Source of the DNA: Brassica napus
Lineage: Eukaryota > Streptophyta > Magnoliopsida > Brassicales > Brassicaceae
DNA length: 64,000 nucleotides
Direction of reading: 5' to 3'
Assembly: GCF_020379485.1 (NCBI RefSeq)
Contig: NC_063450.1
Coordinates: forward strand, 29,674,137-29,738,136
The notes beneath the pieces are model-generated. The model was not told the DNA's origin, made no database searches, and was given only the letters and a program-made list of their open reading frames with translations. Shown here one piece after another: positions 21,848 through 34,160 of this stretch (positions within the stretch are counted from its first letter, which is position 1; every line of letters starts with the position of its first letter). The translations under genes and the position numbers were made by a program.

Positions 21848-24800
21848 CTAGGATAATACTTGCGCCTTGCGCAGGATGAGTTTATTTGTATATATTATCG
21901 ATAGTTTTTTTTATATATGTGATCATTTTATTTATATATATAAAATATTTTTTGTTGTTATTATATAATTTCTTTCCGATGGATCGGATCAATTTTTATT
22001 AAAAATAATGAAACAAAACTATAATTAATACATCATGGGTTGCTCGGATTGGACATTAAACAAATTATGACATAAAAACCTTATTTTTTCCATCGAACAC
22101 ATTCTTGAAAAAAGTGAACAATATTGTTTTCACAGTTGAATTATTTTGACTTTTATCTTCCATATGGTTTTGAAAGCTTTCAAATCAACCATCGAATTGA
22201 TACATGTCATTTTAATGTTTTTAGTCGTATACTTAAGGAAAACTTACAGTTTTGTAATTTAAAGTCGTTTTAAAAAATTCAAAATATAACATCTAAGAAA
22301 AAATCTAACATATAAGAAAAATCTAATATATAAGGTGTCCTCATTTTTGTATTTTAAAGTCGTTTTAAAAAAAAAATAACATATAAAGTTTCCTCATTTT
22401 TGTAATTTAAAGTCATTTTAAAAAATTCAAAATATAACATATAAGAAAAAATCTATTTTTTATTATATGGTTAATGTGATTGTTTATTTTTTAATAATAT
22501 AAAATTAAACAAAAAGAAGAAGGATGCAAAAATTGTTATCAAATCTTTATTATTCATAATCATTAATTGCCATATATATGTAAATCATATTAGGTAATTT
22601 CGTAGCTTTTATTTAGGGAACGAATATACACTTCTTATATTTTAGGTTAATATAATGTTCTCTAGTGGACATTAAACAAATTATGACATAAAAACCTTAT
22701 TTTTTTCCTCGAACACAATTTTGAAAAAGTGAATAGTATTGTTTTCACAGTTGAATTATTTTGACTTTTAACTTACATATGGTTTTGAAAGCTTTCAAAT
22801 CAACCATCGAACTGATACATGTCATTTTAATGTTTTTAGTCGTATACTTAAGGAAAACTTACATTTTTGTAATTTAAAGTTGTTTAAAAAAATTCAAAAT
22901 ATAACATATAAGAAAAAATCTAACATATAAGGTGTCCTCATTTTTATATTTTAAAGTCATTTAAAAAAAAAATAACATATAAGGTTTCCTCATTTTTGTA
23001 ATTTAAAGTCATTTTAAAAAATTCAAAATATAACATATAAGAAAAATCTAATTTTTTATTATATGGTTAATGTGATTGTTTATTTTTTTAATAATATAAA
23101 ATTAAACAAAAATGAAGAAGGATGCAAAAATTGTTATCAAATCTTTATAATTCATAATCATTAATTGTCATATATATATAAATCATATTAGGTAATTCTG
23201 TAGCTTTTATTTAAGGAAAGAATACACACTTCTTATATTTTAGGTTAATATAATGTTCACAAGTGGACATTGAACAAATTATGACATAAAAACCTTATTT
23301 TTTCCAGCGAACACATTCTTGAAAAAAGTGAACAGTATTGTTTTTACAATTGAATTATTTTGACTTTTATCTTCCATATGGTTTTGAAAGCTTTCAAATC
23401 AATCATCCAATTGATACATGTCATTTTAATGTTTTTAGTCGTATACTTAAGGAAAACTTACATTTTTGTAATTTAAGGTCGTTTTAAAAAAAATCAAAAT
23501 ATAACATCTAAGAAAAAATCTAACATATAAGAAAAATATAACATATAAGGTGTCCTCATTTTTGTATTTTAAAGTCGTTTAAAAAATATATATAACATAT
23601 AAAGGTTTCCTCTTTTTTGTAATTTAAAGTCATTTTAAAAAATTCAAAATATAACATATAAGAAAAAATCTAATTTTTTATTATATGGTTAATGTGATTG
23701 TTTATTTTTTTAATAATATAAAATTAAACAAAAAGAAGAATGATGCAAAAACTGTTATCAAATCTTTATTCTTCATAATCATTAATTGCCATATATATGT
23801 AAATCATATTAGGTAATTTCGTAGGTTTTATTTAGGGAACGAATACACACTTCTTATATTTTAGGTTAATATAATGTTCTCTAGTGGACATTAAACAAAT
23901 TATGACATAGAAACCTTATTTTTTTCCTCAAACACAATTTTGAAAAAGTGAATAGTATTGTTTTCACAGTTGAATTATTTTGACTTTTAACTTACATATG
24001 GTATTGAAAGCTTTCAAATCAACCATCGAACTGATACATGTCATTTTAATGATTTTTGTTGTATACTTAAGGAAAACTTACATTTTTGTAATTTAAAGTT
24101 GTTTAAAAAAAATTCAAAATATAACATATAGAAAAAAATCTAATATATAAGGTGTCCTCAATTTTGTATTTTAAAGTCGTTTTTAAAAAAAAATAACATA
24201 TAAGGTTTCCTCATTTTTGTAATTTAAAGTCATTTTAAAAAATTCAAAATATAACATATAAGAAAAAATCAAAATTTTTATTATATGGTTAATGCGATTG
24301 TTTATTTTCTAATAATATAAAACTAAACAAAAATGAAGAAGGATGCAAAAATTGTTATCAAATCTTTATTATTCATAATCATTAATTGTCATATATATGT
24401 AAATCATATTAGGTAATTCTGTAGCTTTTATTTAAGGAAAGAATACACACTTCTTATATTTTAGGTTAATATAATGTTCTCTAGTGGAGATTAAACAAAT
24501 TATGACATAAAAACCTTATTTTTTCCAGCGAACACATTCTTGAAAAAAGTGAACAGTATTGTTTTCACAGTTGAATTATTTTGACTTTTATCTTCCATAT
24601 GGTTTTGAAAGCTTTCAAATCAACCATCGAATTAATACATGTCATTTTAATGTTTTTAGTCGTATACTTAAGGAAAACTTACATTTTTGTAATTTAAAGT
24701 CGTTTTAAAAAAATTCAAAATATAACATATAAGAAAATTCTAACATATAAGAAAAATATAACATATAAGGTGTCCTCATTTTTGTATTTTAAAGTCGTTT

Positions 24801-25319
24801 AAAAAATATATATAACATATAAAGGTTTCCTCATTTTTGTAATTTAAAGTCATTTTAAAAAATTCAAAATATAACATATAAGAAAAAATCTAATTTTTTT
24901 ATTATATGGTTAATGTGATTGTCTAAGTTTTTTTAATAATATAAATTTAAACAAAAATGAAGAAGGATACAAAAATTGTTATCAAATCTTTATTATTCAT
25001 AATCATTAATTCTCGTATATATATAAATCATATTAGGTAATTCCGTAGCTTTTATTTAAGGAAAGAATACACACTTCATATATTTTAGGTTAATATAATG
25101 TTCTTTAGTGTTATATAATTATGGAATAATGTGACACCATTAGATTAAACTATACTTTATATTAGATGCTCTAGAATTCTTTGAAATGGAATTTAGAAGG
25201 CATTTAGAGTGCCACCTAGGATTTGAGGTTTTTTTTAATTAATACAAAATTAAGGTTCTAATTTTTCAAATGCTTCTCAATTAATATATAAGAGATTCTA
25301 GTTTAAAGGAAAAAATAGA
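21848..25319 (-). mobile_element. Helitron carrying a tandem array
   Basis: On minus the right end (near 25319) reads TCTATTTTTTCCTTTAAACT then ATTAATTGAGAAGC, as in Brassicaceae Helitron 5' ends. The left end is a hairpin (TGCGCAAGGCGCA, 21873-21861) followed by CTAG (21851-21848), with host A at 21847. No Rep/helicase frame is present, so it is non-autonomous. The host base at the 5' side is not the expected one, so that boundary is approximate. Most of the body is a five-unit tandem repeat. Confidence 0.5.
22040..25110 (+). repeat. Five-copy ~0.6-kb tandem array with A-B-A-B-A order
   Basis: The landmark ggacattaaac (or a near variant) recurs at 22051, 22667, 23265, 23886 and 24486, giving periods of 616, 598, 621 and 600 bp. 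Copies 1, 3 and 5 share cattcttgaaaaaagtgaac, while copies 2 and 4 share caattttgaaaaagtgaata. The units therefore alternate, and the real repeat is a dimer of about 1.22 kb present 2.5 times. It is AT-rich and non-coding. Confidence 0.85.
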
Positions 25320-25420
25320 GTAAACCATTGATTTCCATATACATAAGGTTTGAAGTAATAAAAGAAAAACATAAAGAAGACAATTAATTGATTGGACATG
25401 TCATTTTGAGTACTCAACTC

Positions 25421-26107
25421 TAGCGGTGGGCGTTCAGGTACCCGTTCGGGTTCGGATCGGGTATTTCAGATTTTCGTGTATTTCGGTATAGAGGTATAGA
25501 ACCCGTTCGGATATTTCTGTACTTCGGATCTGGTTTGGGTATTTTTAGTTCGGGTTCGGTTATTTCGGATCGGGTTCGGATATTTAGATTTTGGAAAAAA
25601 AAAATTAATTTTTCATTTTTCAAATTTTTTGTATTTAAAAATATAACTTTCACTTAACTAATTTTTTATTTTTAATAGATTGAATGGTTAATAAATTTGA
25701 ACATAACATTTTGAAACTAAAAAAGACATTAATTTGATTATTGTTTTTAAACTTTGGATGTAACTTTTTTTAATTCTTGAAATAAAAATTTTGACATGCA
25801 TTTTAAGTGAGTAGCAAATCATTTTCTCCGTAATTCTATGTATATCATATGAACTTAAAGTATGTGTAGTATCAATATAAATATTTTATATATAATGAGA
25901 GATGTAAACTAAAAATATATGGTTAATTATACATATATTCGGTTATCTTCGGATATTCATTCGGGTTCGGATATTACCCGTTCGGATATCCAATCTCTCC
26001 TAATTCAATACCCGTCGGATATTTTTCTACTTCGGTTTGGATTTCGGTTTGGGTTTTTTGAATCGGGTTTGTGCGGCTTCGGATATCGGGTAAAGTGCCC
26101 ACCCCTA
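25421..26107. mobile_element. hAT-like non-autonomous element
   Basis: 687 bp with short inverted ends (TAGCGGTGGGC at left; GCCCACCCCTA at right) and an 8-bp target duplication with one mismatch (ctcaactc 25413-25420; ctcaagtc 26108-26115), the size expected for hAT. Both arms consist of repeats of ttcgggttcggat-like motifs in opposite orientation, so the element could fold. No coding frame. Confidence 0.65.
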
Positions 26108-26115
26108 CTCAAGTC

Positions 26116-26491
26116 TCTGTTTCACTTAAACTTGTGTACCTTAATTAAGCCTATTCCTGAATATTTGACTGTATATACTTAATAGAAATATGATGTTCAC
26201 ATAGATATCAAATATCATGAACAAAATACCATCTTCAAAAAACTTAAAATTAATTAAAATACTTGAATAGCGATAATATTGATAAGCACACATCAAATAT
26301 ACTGCTCACCCATATATTTAGCTATCTTAAGTATCCAATAATAATCCCATTTGAAGAACCTATTTGGTTATATACGTATTCTATTATACGAAAGAAAAAT
26401 AAGCAAATCAAAGAAAGTGAAACAGATAATGGGTGAAGCGGGGCCCGAAAGGCCACTTCAGCATAATTTTCTTTAGGCGTAAGAGATCATC
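26116..26491. other. Short intergenic stretch left of the CACTA element
   Basis: AT-rich, no gene or repeat recognised; it is the left target flank of the CACTA insertion. Confidence 0.4.
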
Positions 26492-26494
26492 ACT

Positions 26495-26830
26495 CACTGC
26501 AAGAAAACAGCGGTATTCTGACGGACATTCCGACGGAAAATGAAATAAATCCTCGGAATATACCGAGAAATTTCCGAGGAAATTCCGAGGAAACACAAAA
26601 TTGGGGTTCCTCGGAATTTCCTCAGAATATACCGACGGAATTCCGAGGAAACCTCAGTCCGTCGGAATATTTCGAGGAAATTCCGAGGAACAATGTGTTC
26701 CTCGGAAAAAACCGATGAATTCCGAGGAAATATTATAGCCGTTGGAGAGCCGTTGGGGGATTTTACAAAATTCCGAGGAAATTCCGACGAACTAGCCTTT
26801 TCCGTCGGAATTCCGTCGGAATTTCCTCGG
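26495..26830. repeat. Left subterminal repeat field of the CACTA element
   Basis: Many direct and inverted copies of ttccgaggaa/ttcctcggaa and tccgacgga variants. In En/Spm elements such fields bind the TNPA protein; that role here is inferred from family knowledge. Confidence 0.75.
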
Positions 26831-26850
26831 TATGTCGGCAGGATTTAATC

Positions 26851-26857
26851 TATATAA
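26851..26857 (+). promoter_or_regulatory. Putative TATA box of the transposase gene
   Basis: tatataaa lies 93 bp before the ATG at 26944, directly after the left subterminal repeats, as is usual for En/Spm where the promoter overlaps the terminal region. Confidence 0.5.
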
Positions 26858-26943
26858 ACAAGCACTCCTCTTCCTCTTCATTCACTCCATATCTTCATCC
26901 TCCCTCTTACTCTATTTACACACGAATTTGATTCATAAAAAAT

Positions 26944-29900
26944 ATGTCTTCTTCAAATTATTTTCGTTCTTGGATCGATCGACCTCATTTGGATCCGAAC
27001 ACGAGATTGCTTACGGAAGAATACCAACGAGGTATAACCGAATTCATGGGGTTAGTTCACCGACAACCGGAAGCAAAAACAGGTAAGTTAAGATGTCCTT
27101 GCTCTAATTGTAAAAATAGAAAGGTTATTAAAGAGTGGGATGTTTGGACTCATCTATATTTGAGTGGGTTTACACGAAGTTACAAAATTTGGTATCATCA
27201 TGGGGAAACTGATTATGAACATGGTAGTACTAGCGAACCTCAGCCAGCGGTTAGATTAGAAGAACCAATTAGAACGGATGTAGATTATGGTGTAGGTACT
27301 GAGCAGATGGTAAATGATCATTTTAGAGGGGAAGATTTACCCAATGCAGAAGCTAGGAGATTTTATGATATGTTGGATGCTGGAAAGCAACCATTGTACG
27401 AAGGTTGCAGAGATGGTCATTCAGCTTTATCATCTGCTACAAGATTGATGGGCATTAAAACAGATTATAATTTGGCTGAAGACTGTGTGGATGCGATTGC
27501 TGATTTTGTAAAAGGTATTCTACCCGAGGATAATGTAGCTCCTGGTTCATACTACGAGGTTCAGAAACTCGTAGCTGGTCTTGGTTTATCGTATCAGGTA
27601 ATAGATGTATGCAGCGACAACTGCATGATTTATTGGAGGGCGGATGAACAGCGGGTTACATGCAAATTTTGTGGAAAGCCTCGTTATAAAGATACGAGTG
27701 GAAGAGTTCCAGTGCCATATAAAAGGATGTGGTATTTACCTTTGACGGAAAGGTTGCAGAGGTTGTATCTGTCTGAACGCACAGCGCAACCAATGAGATG
27801 GCATGCGGAGCACTCAACAGATGGTGAGATCAGACATCCTTCAGATGCAAAAGCGTGGAAGCATTTCCAATCAAAGTATCCCGACTTTGCGTATGAGAGA
27901 AGAAATGTCTACCTTGGATTATGTACTGATGGTTTTAGTCCGTTTGGCAAGAGTGGAAGACAGTATTCTCTATGGCCCGTCATTCTTACACCATACAACC
28001 TCCCCCCAAACTTGTGCTTGCGACGAGAGTTTTTGTTTCTCTCGATTCTCGTTCCCGGACCAGAGCATCCTAAGAGATCACTTGATGTGTTTCTTCAGCC
28101 ACTAATATATGAGTTGCAACAACTATGGGCTCAAGGTGCTGAAACATACGATGTTTCGTGTAAAGAAAACTTTCAAATGCGGGCAGTACTAATGTGGACA
28201 ATAAGTGATTTTCCAGCATATGGTATGTTGTCTGGATGGACAACGCATGGAAGGCTATCATGTCCATATTGTCAAGATAACACTGATGCTTTCCAACTAA
28301 AACACGGAAGGAAAACGTGTTGGTTTGACTGTCACAGGAGATTCCTACCACCTGATCATCCATATCGTAGGAGTAGGAATTTGTTTACGAAGAACAAGAG
28401 GGTGTTTGACAGTCCACCTCCGGAAATTTGTGGGAAAGATTTGAAGATACAACTAAGAGATTTTGGTGCAGAAAGGACGCCAGAAGTCGGTGGACATGAG
28501 CGTTTTCCGGTAGATGCTGTTGGAGAACTACATAACTGGCACAAAAAAAGTATTTTCTGGGATCTGCCATACTGGGAGGATCATCTGCTAAGGCATAATT
28601 TAGATGTCATGCATATTGAGAAGAACTTTTTTGACAATCTCATGAACACGATCCTTAATGTTCAAGGTAAAACAAAGGATAATTTGAAGTCAAGACTGGA
28701 TTTAGTCGATATATGTGCTCGTTCAGAACTTCATGTTGATGAAAATGGTAGGGCTCCTTTTCCCATATACCGACTTGATGCAGCGGGAAAAGATGCGTTC
28801 TTTGATTGGATTTCAAACGATGTGGAATTTCCAGACGGTTACGCATCAAATTTGCGTAACTGTATCGACAGAAAGGAAGGAAAGTTTACTGGCTTGAAAA
28901 GCCACGATTGCCATGTAATGATGCAGCGCCTCCTTCCGTTCGCCTTCAAGGAACTATTACCACGAAATGTTCATGAAGCAATTGCAGGGATAAGTGGTTT
29001 CTTCCGCGATTTATGCACGAGATCAGTGACTCTTGAAGGTATTGAAAATTTGAAGACTAACATAGCCGTGATTCAGTGCAACCTTGAGAAGATATTTCCT
29101 CCCTCATTTTTTGATGTTATGGAGCATCTTGTTATTCACCTGGCAAGAGAATTGGAACTTGGTGGTCCTGTGCAGTATAGATGGATGTATCTGTATGAGC
29201 GGTATATGTTCCATTTGAAGAAGATGGTGAAAAATTTAAGTAGGGTGGAAGGTTCTATAGTCGCACAGATGATCAATGAAGAAACTTCAAACTTTGCCGA
29301 GTACTACTTTCCAGCAGAAGTTCAGACCAAAAACAGAAGACCTGCTCGGCATGATGATAGAGGCGAACGGGCAACATATCATGTTACGGTTCCAGACATT
29401 TTCACAGATGTTGGACGACTTAGCGGAAAACCAAAGGACCGTCGACTTACTGAGCAGGAGCGCAGTCATTTGCAAACATATTTGCTCACCAACTGCGAAG
29501 ACGTTCTTCAATATGAGAGGTAAATAAATGAGCTTACAAATTTTTATTTTAACAAGTTGAAATTTAAATCTTAATTAATTACATTATTGTCATCATATAC
29601 AGGATTTTCATGGCAGAAAAGCGGTTCGAGTATAGATACGCCACAGAGGACGAACTAGAAGAAATGAAGCAGAGAGAATTTAGTGGATGGATGTTTACTT
29701 ATGTGAGTGCTTTAAACAAATTAAAATATATTTTATCACATATTTATACTAATTCACATTTATTGATATAATATATATATATGTGCTATTAATAGGTGTC
29801 TGCTGGTTTGGCCAGAGGTGAAACATTTGACGATTGGATACGTGAGATGGTCGTTGGACCAAACTTTGTTGTGAAGTCATATCCGAGATTTTGTACTCGA

Positions 29901-30561
29901 GGATATGCATTCACAACTCAGAAGAGGAGACGTTCGAGTACGACTTATGATGCTGGCGTTTGTTCTGCATCAGGAGATGATGTATACTACGGACACATAC
30001 ATGAGATTTTGGAAATTAAGTATTTGGGCATGGTTGGATTGCGCTGTACTGTTTTCTATTGTGATTGGCACGACAACACCCCAGATCGAGGTGTGAGAAC
30101 AGATGCATTTGGTGTTACATCAGTAAATTCGAGGCGAAAGCTGCAATATTATGATCCTTTCATTCTTGCTTCTCAGGCCGATCAGGTAATTAAATGTTAA
30201 TTATTCAGAATGATTCATCATCATGTGTATTAATTTATAATTTTTCTAAATGTTACAGGTTTGTTATATCAAGTACCCCCGGGTAAGGAACAGAGATGAT
30301 CCATGGGTTACTGTTACAAGACTCAACCCGAGAGGCCGAGTTCAGGGAAGTTCTGAGCTGGAAGACCCACTACAACCAAGCACATCCGGCAACTTAAGTG
30401 CAGCAGAAGATTTAGCTGGAGTTGGCCTTGTAGTCGATTTAACCGACTTTGGAGAGGAAGCCGTCGTTCACGTAGAGGATGAACCAGTGATTGGAGAGTT
30501 TCACGAAGATCCAGATTCAGATTCATCTGGTGATGATGAATCGGAAACAGACTACCATTGA
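26944..30561 (+). CDS. TNP2-type CACTA transposase
   Basis: Catalytic transposase of the CACTA element. Four exons with GT-AG introns, 26944-29519, 29603-29702, 29796-30185 and 30259-30561, join to an open frame of 1,122 aa with no stop. The N-terminus is the transposase-associated domain (RSWIDRPHLDPNTRLL; CPCSNCKNRK; WTHLYLSGF, residues about 8-80). The TNP2 core spans roughly 200-560 and includes HSTDGEIRHPSDAKAW, GMLSGWTTHGRLSCPYC and HNLDVMHIEKNFFDNL. A DUF4218 region follows (LLPFAFKELLPRNV to YRWMYLYERYMFHLKKM). The DUF4216 region lies in exons 3-4 (YLGMVGLRCTVFYCDWHD). The end is acidic. Domain order is normal for plant CACTA transposases and no lesion was seen. Confidence 0.9.
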
Positions 30562-30841
30562 ACTTATTTTTTTTTTTTTAAAGAAATACCGAGGAAATTC
30601 CGAGGAACACTTGATATAACCTCTTTCCTCGGATAATAGTTATTTGGTTTATCTAGCAAGGCAAAGCTGAATACGAATTAAAAACTACTCAGAACACAAC
30701 CAATAAAAAGAAGAAACCATGTAAAAGAAATACGAACTCATAATTAAGAAACCCAAAAAAAAAACTCAGTTCAAAATTAACAGAAAATAAGACCATAAAA
30801 CGTTAGAATAGAAAAGAAAATAAAATAGCCGGTGATAGCTC

Positions 30842-32290
30842 CTACTCCTCGTCTCCTGCTCCAGATGTTCCTGCATCGTTGGGTCTCTTGGACCTCTTTC
30901 TTACCCTGTGTGTACCACTCGAACCCGAACCAGAGGTGGATGGAGAGTTGTCCCGATGAACTACATCATCCTTTTGGCAACGACACGGCCTGATACGTGA
31001 AATGGCAGCCCAGATCTTGTGTAGCATGTCGTTGTTTGTCTTTATGCTCTGATCTCTCCAATGTTGTTGCTGGCGCGAAGTGGCGTTCGGTGGAAGCTCT
31101 TGCAGCTTGTACTGGCTGGAGTCTGATGGGAGTAGCTGATGGGGTTGTGAATCATCTGGAATGGCTTGTGCAGCCTCATCTTCTCCTTCTTCATCAACCA
31201 CGCCCTTGCCTTTGGTCTGATATTTTGGCGTGAAGAAGGATGGCTTGTCTACTAGTGCGGTAGCAGGGGGTAGGAACTCAACTGCAGCCTCTGAAAGTAG
31301 AGAAGTGAGACCGATCTGAGGTAGGTGGCAGTAGAGTGTTTTCTTCGCTCGGTCCTGGAATACGTAGACGTAAGGACCATCCCGATGGATCCTCGAGTGG
31401 GGACCAGCTATGAACTCCTTACTTACTAGAGAAATGACATCCAGGTAGTTCCAAGCAATGTTGTTCGATCTGTCCAGTGCTACCTCCTGGTTCTTGCAGT
31501 CTACACCCACATGTCTAAGGATCCGAGTAATCACTGCACCAAATCCACATGCATTGCTCTTTTTTTTGGTTACTTTCCCCTTGTATCCTGCTAAGTTTGC
31601 GGCCAGCACCGCTCCCATGTTGAAGGCAGTAGCAGGTGGGAATGTAGAGTTTCCAAATGCCGGTAGCAAATGCCTCACACCTTGGTACAGGAGGCACAAC
31701 TCCCATTGCGTGACTGATGCGGCTGTGGTTGTCCCGTATAGCAATGAGCCAATGAGGCGTGTGGCATATCTCAGTACTGGGCTCCGGATAAGTGACTCCT
31801 TTGCCTGAGAAGATCTATAAACCCCTGTGCCAATCGTTTCCCAGAAGTTCAACAGCTCTGAAGTCCAATAAAGACCAGATGTCCTCTCCCCTGCACTCAA
31901 TCCAAATAGTCTGCAGAGGTCTGTGAAAGATACCTCATAGTATACTTTCTGCACTACGAATGCCAGAAAACCTTCCTGATGGCTATCATCGGGACGGGTG
32001 ACGTATGCGGATGCTATGAACTGGCGTACCAACTCCGGATAAGTGGGTTCGTTGAGGTTGCATAGTTGGCCTAGACCCATGTTCTGGAACAGTCCTTCAA
32101 TGTCTGCTTGGATTCCCAATATTGTCATCGTCTCAGGACATGCTAGTTGTGTAGCCGGAACGGCTACCTTCTTCATGTTGTTGTAGTGGGTGGTATCAGA
32201 CTTATCCCACTTCTTTGGCCTTTGCTTCTCTCGCTGAGACGAACCCTCTTCTTGTGTGTTCTTCTTTGCTGACATTTTCGTGCGCTTCAT
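30842..32290 (-). CDS. ATHILA ORF1-like / plant transposon protein
   Basis: A single open frame of 482 aa on the strand opposite the two transposase genes. The basic start (MKRTKMSAKK) is followed by a region similar to the ATHILA ORF-1 family: ADIEGLFQNMGLG, LNEPTYPELVRQF, then YYEVSFTDLCRLFGLSAG and LLYGTTTAASVTQWELCLLY. The C-terminal third is low-complexity (Gln, Ser) and ends in basic RVRKRSKRP. This family is best known from Athila gypsy elements and is found as cargo in other plant transposons. Its function is unknown. It is open throughout, unlike most captured fragments, and is transcribed divergently from the TNPA-like gene across the 163-bp repeat array. Confidence 0.75.
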   Translation of the reverse strand: MKRTKMSAKKNTQEEGSSQREKQRPKKWDKSDTTHYNNMKKVAVPATQLACPETMTILGIQADIEGLFQNMGLGQLCNLNEPTYPELVRQFIASAYVTRPDDSHQEGFLAFVVQKVYYEVSFTDLCRLFGLSAGERTSGLYWTSELLNFWETIGTGVYRSSQAKESLIRSPVLRYATRLIGSLLYGTTTAASVTQWELCLLYQGVRHLLPAFGNSTFPPATAFNMGAVLAANLAGYKGKVTKKKSNACGFGAVITRILRHVGVDCKNQEVALDRSNNIAWNYLDVISLVSKEFIAGPHSRIHRDGPYVYVFQDRAKKTLYCHLPQIGLTSLLSEAAVEFLPPATALVDKPSFFTPKYQTKGKGVVDEEGEDEAAQAIPDDSQPHQLLPSDSSQYKLQELPPNATSRQQQHWRDQSIKTNNDMLHKIWAAISRIRPCRCQKDDVVHRDNSPSTSGSGSSGTHRVRKRSKRPNDAGTSGAGDEE

Positions 32291-32789
32291 TCTCTACAAA
32301 ATAGAATCATTGCTCTCAACATGGTTATAATCAATTAAGAACTCAAAGCAACATGAAAATGAAAAGCGAAATCGAGTTGTGATAAAAAAAAAACCAAATT
32401 GAAAAAAATTCTCAATCCCTAAATCATCTCAAATCCTGTTCCAAACTCGTTGATCACAGACAATTGTGTTCTATTCCATGTTTAAACATCTGTTTCATGC
32501 ATATTTGATCAAGGAATCAACACGGAAATAAGAAATTCACAAAACCCAAAAAATTGCTCAAGAACACGATTTCAGAATGTGGAGATTCGCGGAGTATACC
32601 TGTCTTAGGGTGAAGACGAGTGTAGGAATCAGGTAGAGCTCGAAAAATCAAGTGGAATGGAGCCCAAAATTGTTCAAATCGGATGATTATAGAGAGAGAA
32701 AGGGGGGGCGAATTATAGGGGAAATCGGAGGGGATGAGAGTTCTAAGGTTTAGATCCAGAAAAGGTCGGGTTTTGCCTTATAATTCTGT

Positions 32790-33415
32790 TTTCCGAACAC
32801 GCATCGATCGATGCGTTTTTGTTCTATAACGCATCGATCGATCACAATCTTACGGCCCGGTCCATCTTTGTAATCGATCGATTTCTTTTTGTTCAGAAAC
32901 GCATCGATCGATGCGTTTTAAAAAAACATACAAGATTTTCCGAGGACATTCCGAGGAAAAATTGAGATTCTCGATCGATCGATGGGATACTCTCATCGAT
33001 CGATCACAATCTTACGGCCCGGTCCATCTTTGTAATCGATCGATTTGTTTTTGTTCAGAAACGCATCGATCGATGCGTTTTTAAAAAAACATACAAGATT
33101 TTCCGAGGACATTCCGAGGAAAAATTGAGATTCTCGATCGATCGATGGGATACTCTCATCGATCGATCACAATCTTACGGCCCGGTCCATCTTTGTAATC
33201 GATCGATTTGTTTTTGTTCAAAAACGCATCGATCGATGCGTTTTTAAAAAAACATACAAGATTTTCCGAGGACATTCCGAGGAACAATTGAGATTCTCGA
33301 TCGATCGATGGGATACTCTCATCGATCGATCACAATCTTACGGCCCGGTCCATCTTTGTAATCGATCGATTTGTTTTTGTTCAAAAACGCATCGATCGAT
33401 GCGTTTATTTAAAAA
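32790..33415 (+). repeat. 163-bp tandem array rich in ATCGATCGAT palindromes
   Basis: The landmark tacggcccggtccatctttg recurs at 32851, 33013, 33176 and 33339 (periods 162, 163, 163). Each unit has several atcgatcgat palindromes, one gcatcgatcgatgcg palindrome and one ttccgaggacattccgagg TNPA-type motif. The array sits between the two divergently oriented internal genes of the CACTA element. The same gcatcgatcgatgcg motif occurs in the right subterminal field. Confidence 0.9.
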
Positions 33416-34160
33416 AAATACGTTTTGAAACCCCAAACACTAGTTCCTCGGAATTTCCTCGGAATATTCCGAGGATATTCCGAGGAAGAAGAGGGTTTCC
33501 TCGGAGTTCCCTCGGAATAATCCGAGGAAATTCCGAGGAAATAGGGTTTTTAAACAGAAAACAACGTTTTGCCGTTTGAATAACACCTATATAACCCTTA
33601 TTAAGTGTCTTACGTTCATTATGAAGACAAAAATTTGTTCCTTACCGTATAATTAACACTTTTTCGATTGTATGAACGAAATCTCGCAACATAAGACAAA
33701 CACTTATACCTTTTAATGAACGGTAAAGGGAATACTTTCAATTAGTTTTGAAATTTTTTATTTCATGGTTTATGCACATCTATACAAAGAATCCTCAATG
33801 GTATGCATTACAATTGTATAAGAAATGAAATACGGCAAAAAAAATTGATGTTTTGAAACCCCAAACACTAGTTCCTCGGTATTTCCTCGGAATATTCCGA
33901 GGAAATTCCGACGGATATTTTACTATCCGTCGGAATTTCCGAAGAATATTTTCATTTTACCGGGCAAATATTTCGCGAAAATTGAAATTAGAATTCCGAC
34001 GGATAATATCTGTTGGACCCTAGGTTTTATAACCACGAGCCACTTCCTCTTCCCCATTTCTTTCTTTTTCCTCTGCGCGACTCCTCTCTTTTTTCTCCGG
34101 CGATTTCCCTCTGAAATCCGACGATATCTCCGGCGATCTCCCCCTTTTCTTACACAAATC
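33416..34160. promoter_or_regulatory. Upstream region of the TNPA-like gene with internal repeat fields
   Basis: Two blocks of ttcctcggaat motifs (about 33443-33540 and 33870-33950) surround AT-rich sequence. The last 150 bp is CT-rich and probably the 5' UTR of the TNPA-like gene. Internal TNPA-type motifs suggest the promoter could be controlled by the element's own DNA-binding protein; inference. Confidence 0.45.

Noticed and set aside
22040..25110. CRISPR-like regular repeats
   Set aside because: Units of about 600 bp without short repeats and spacers, in a plant genome; this is a tandem satellite-like array.
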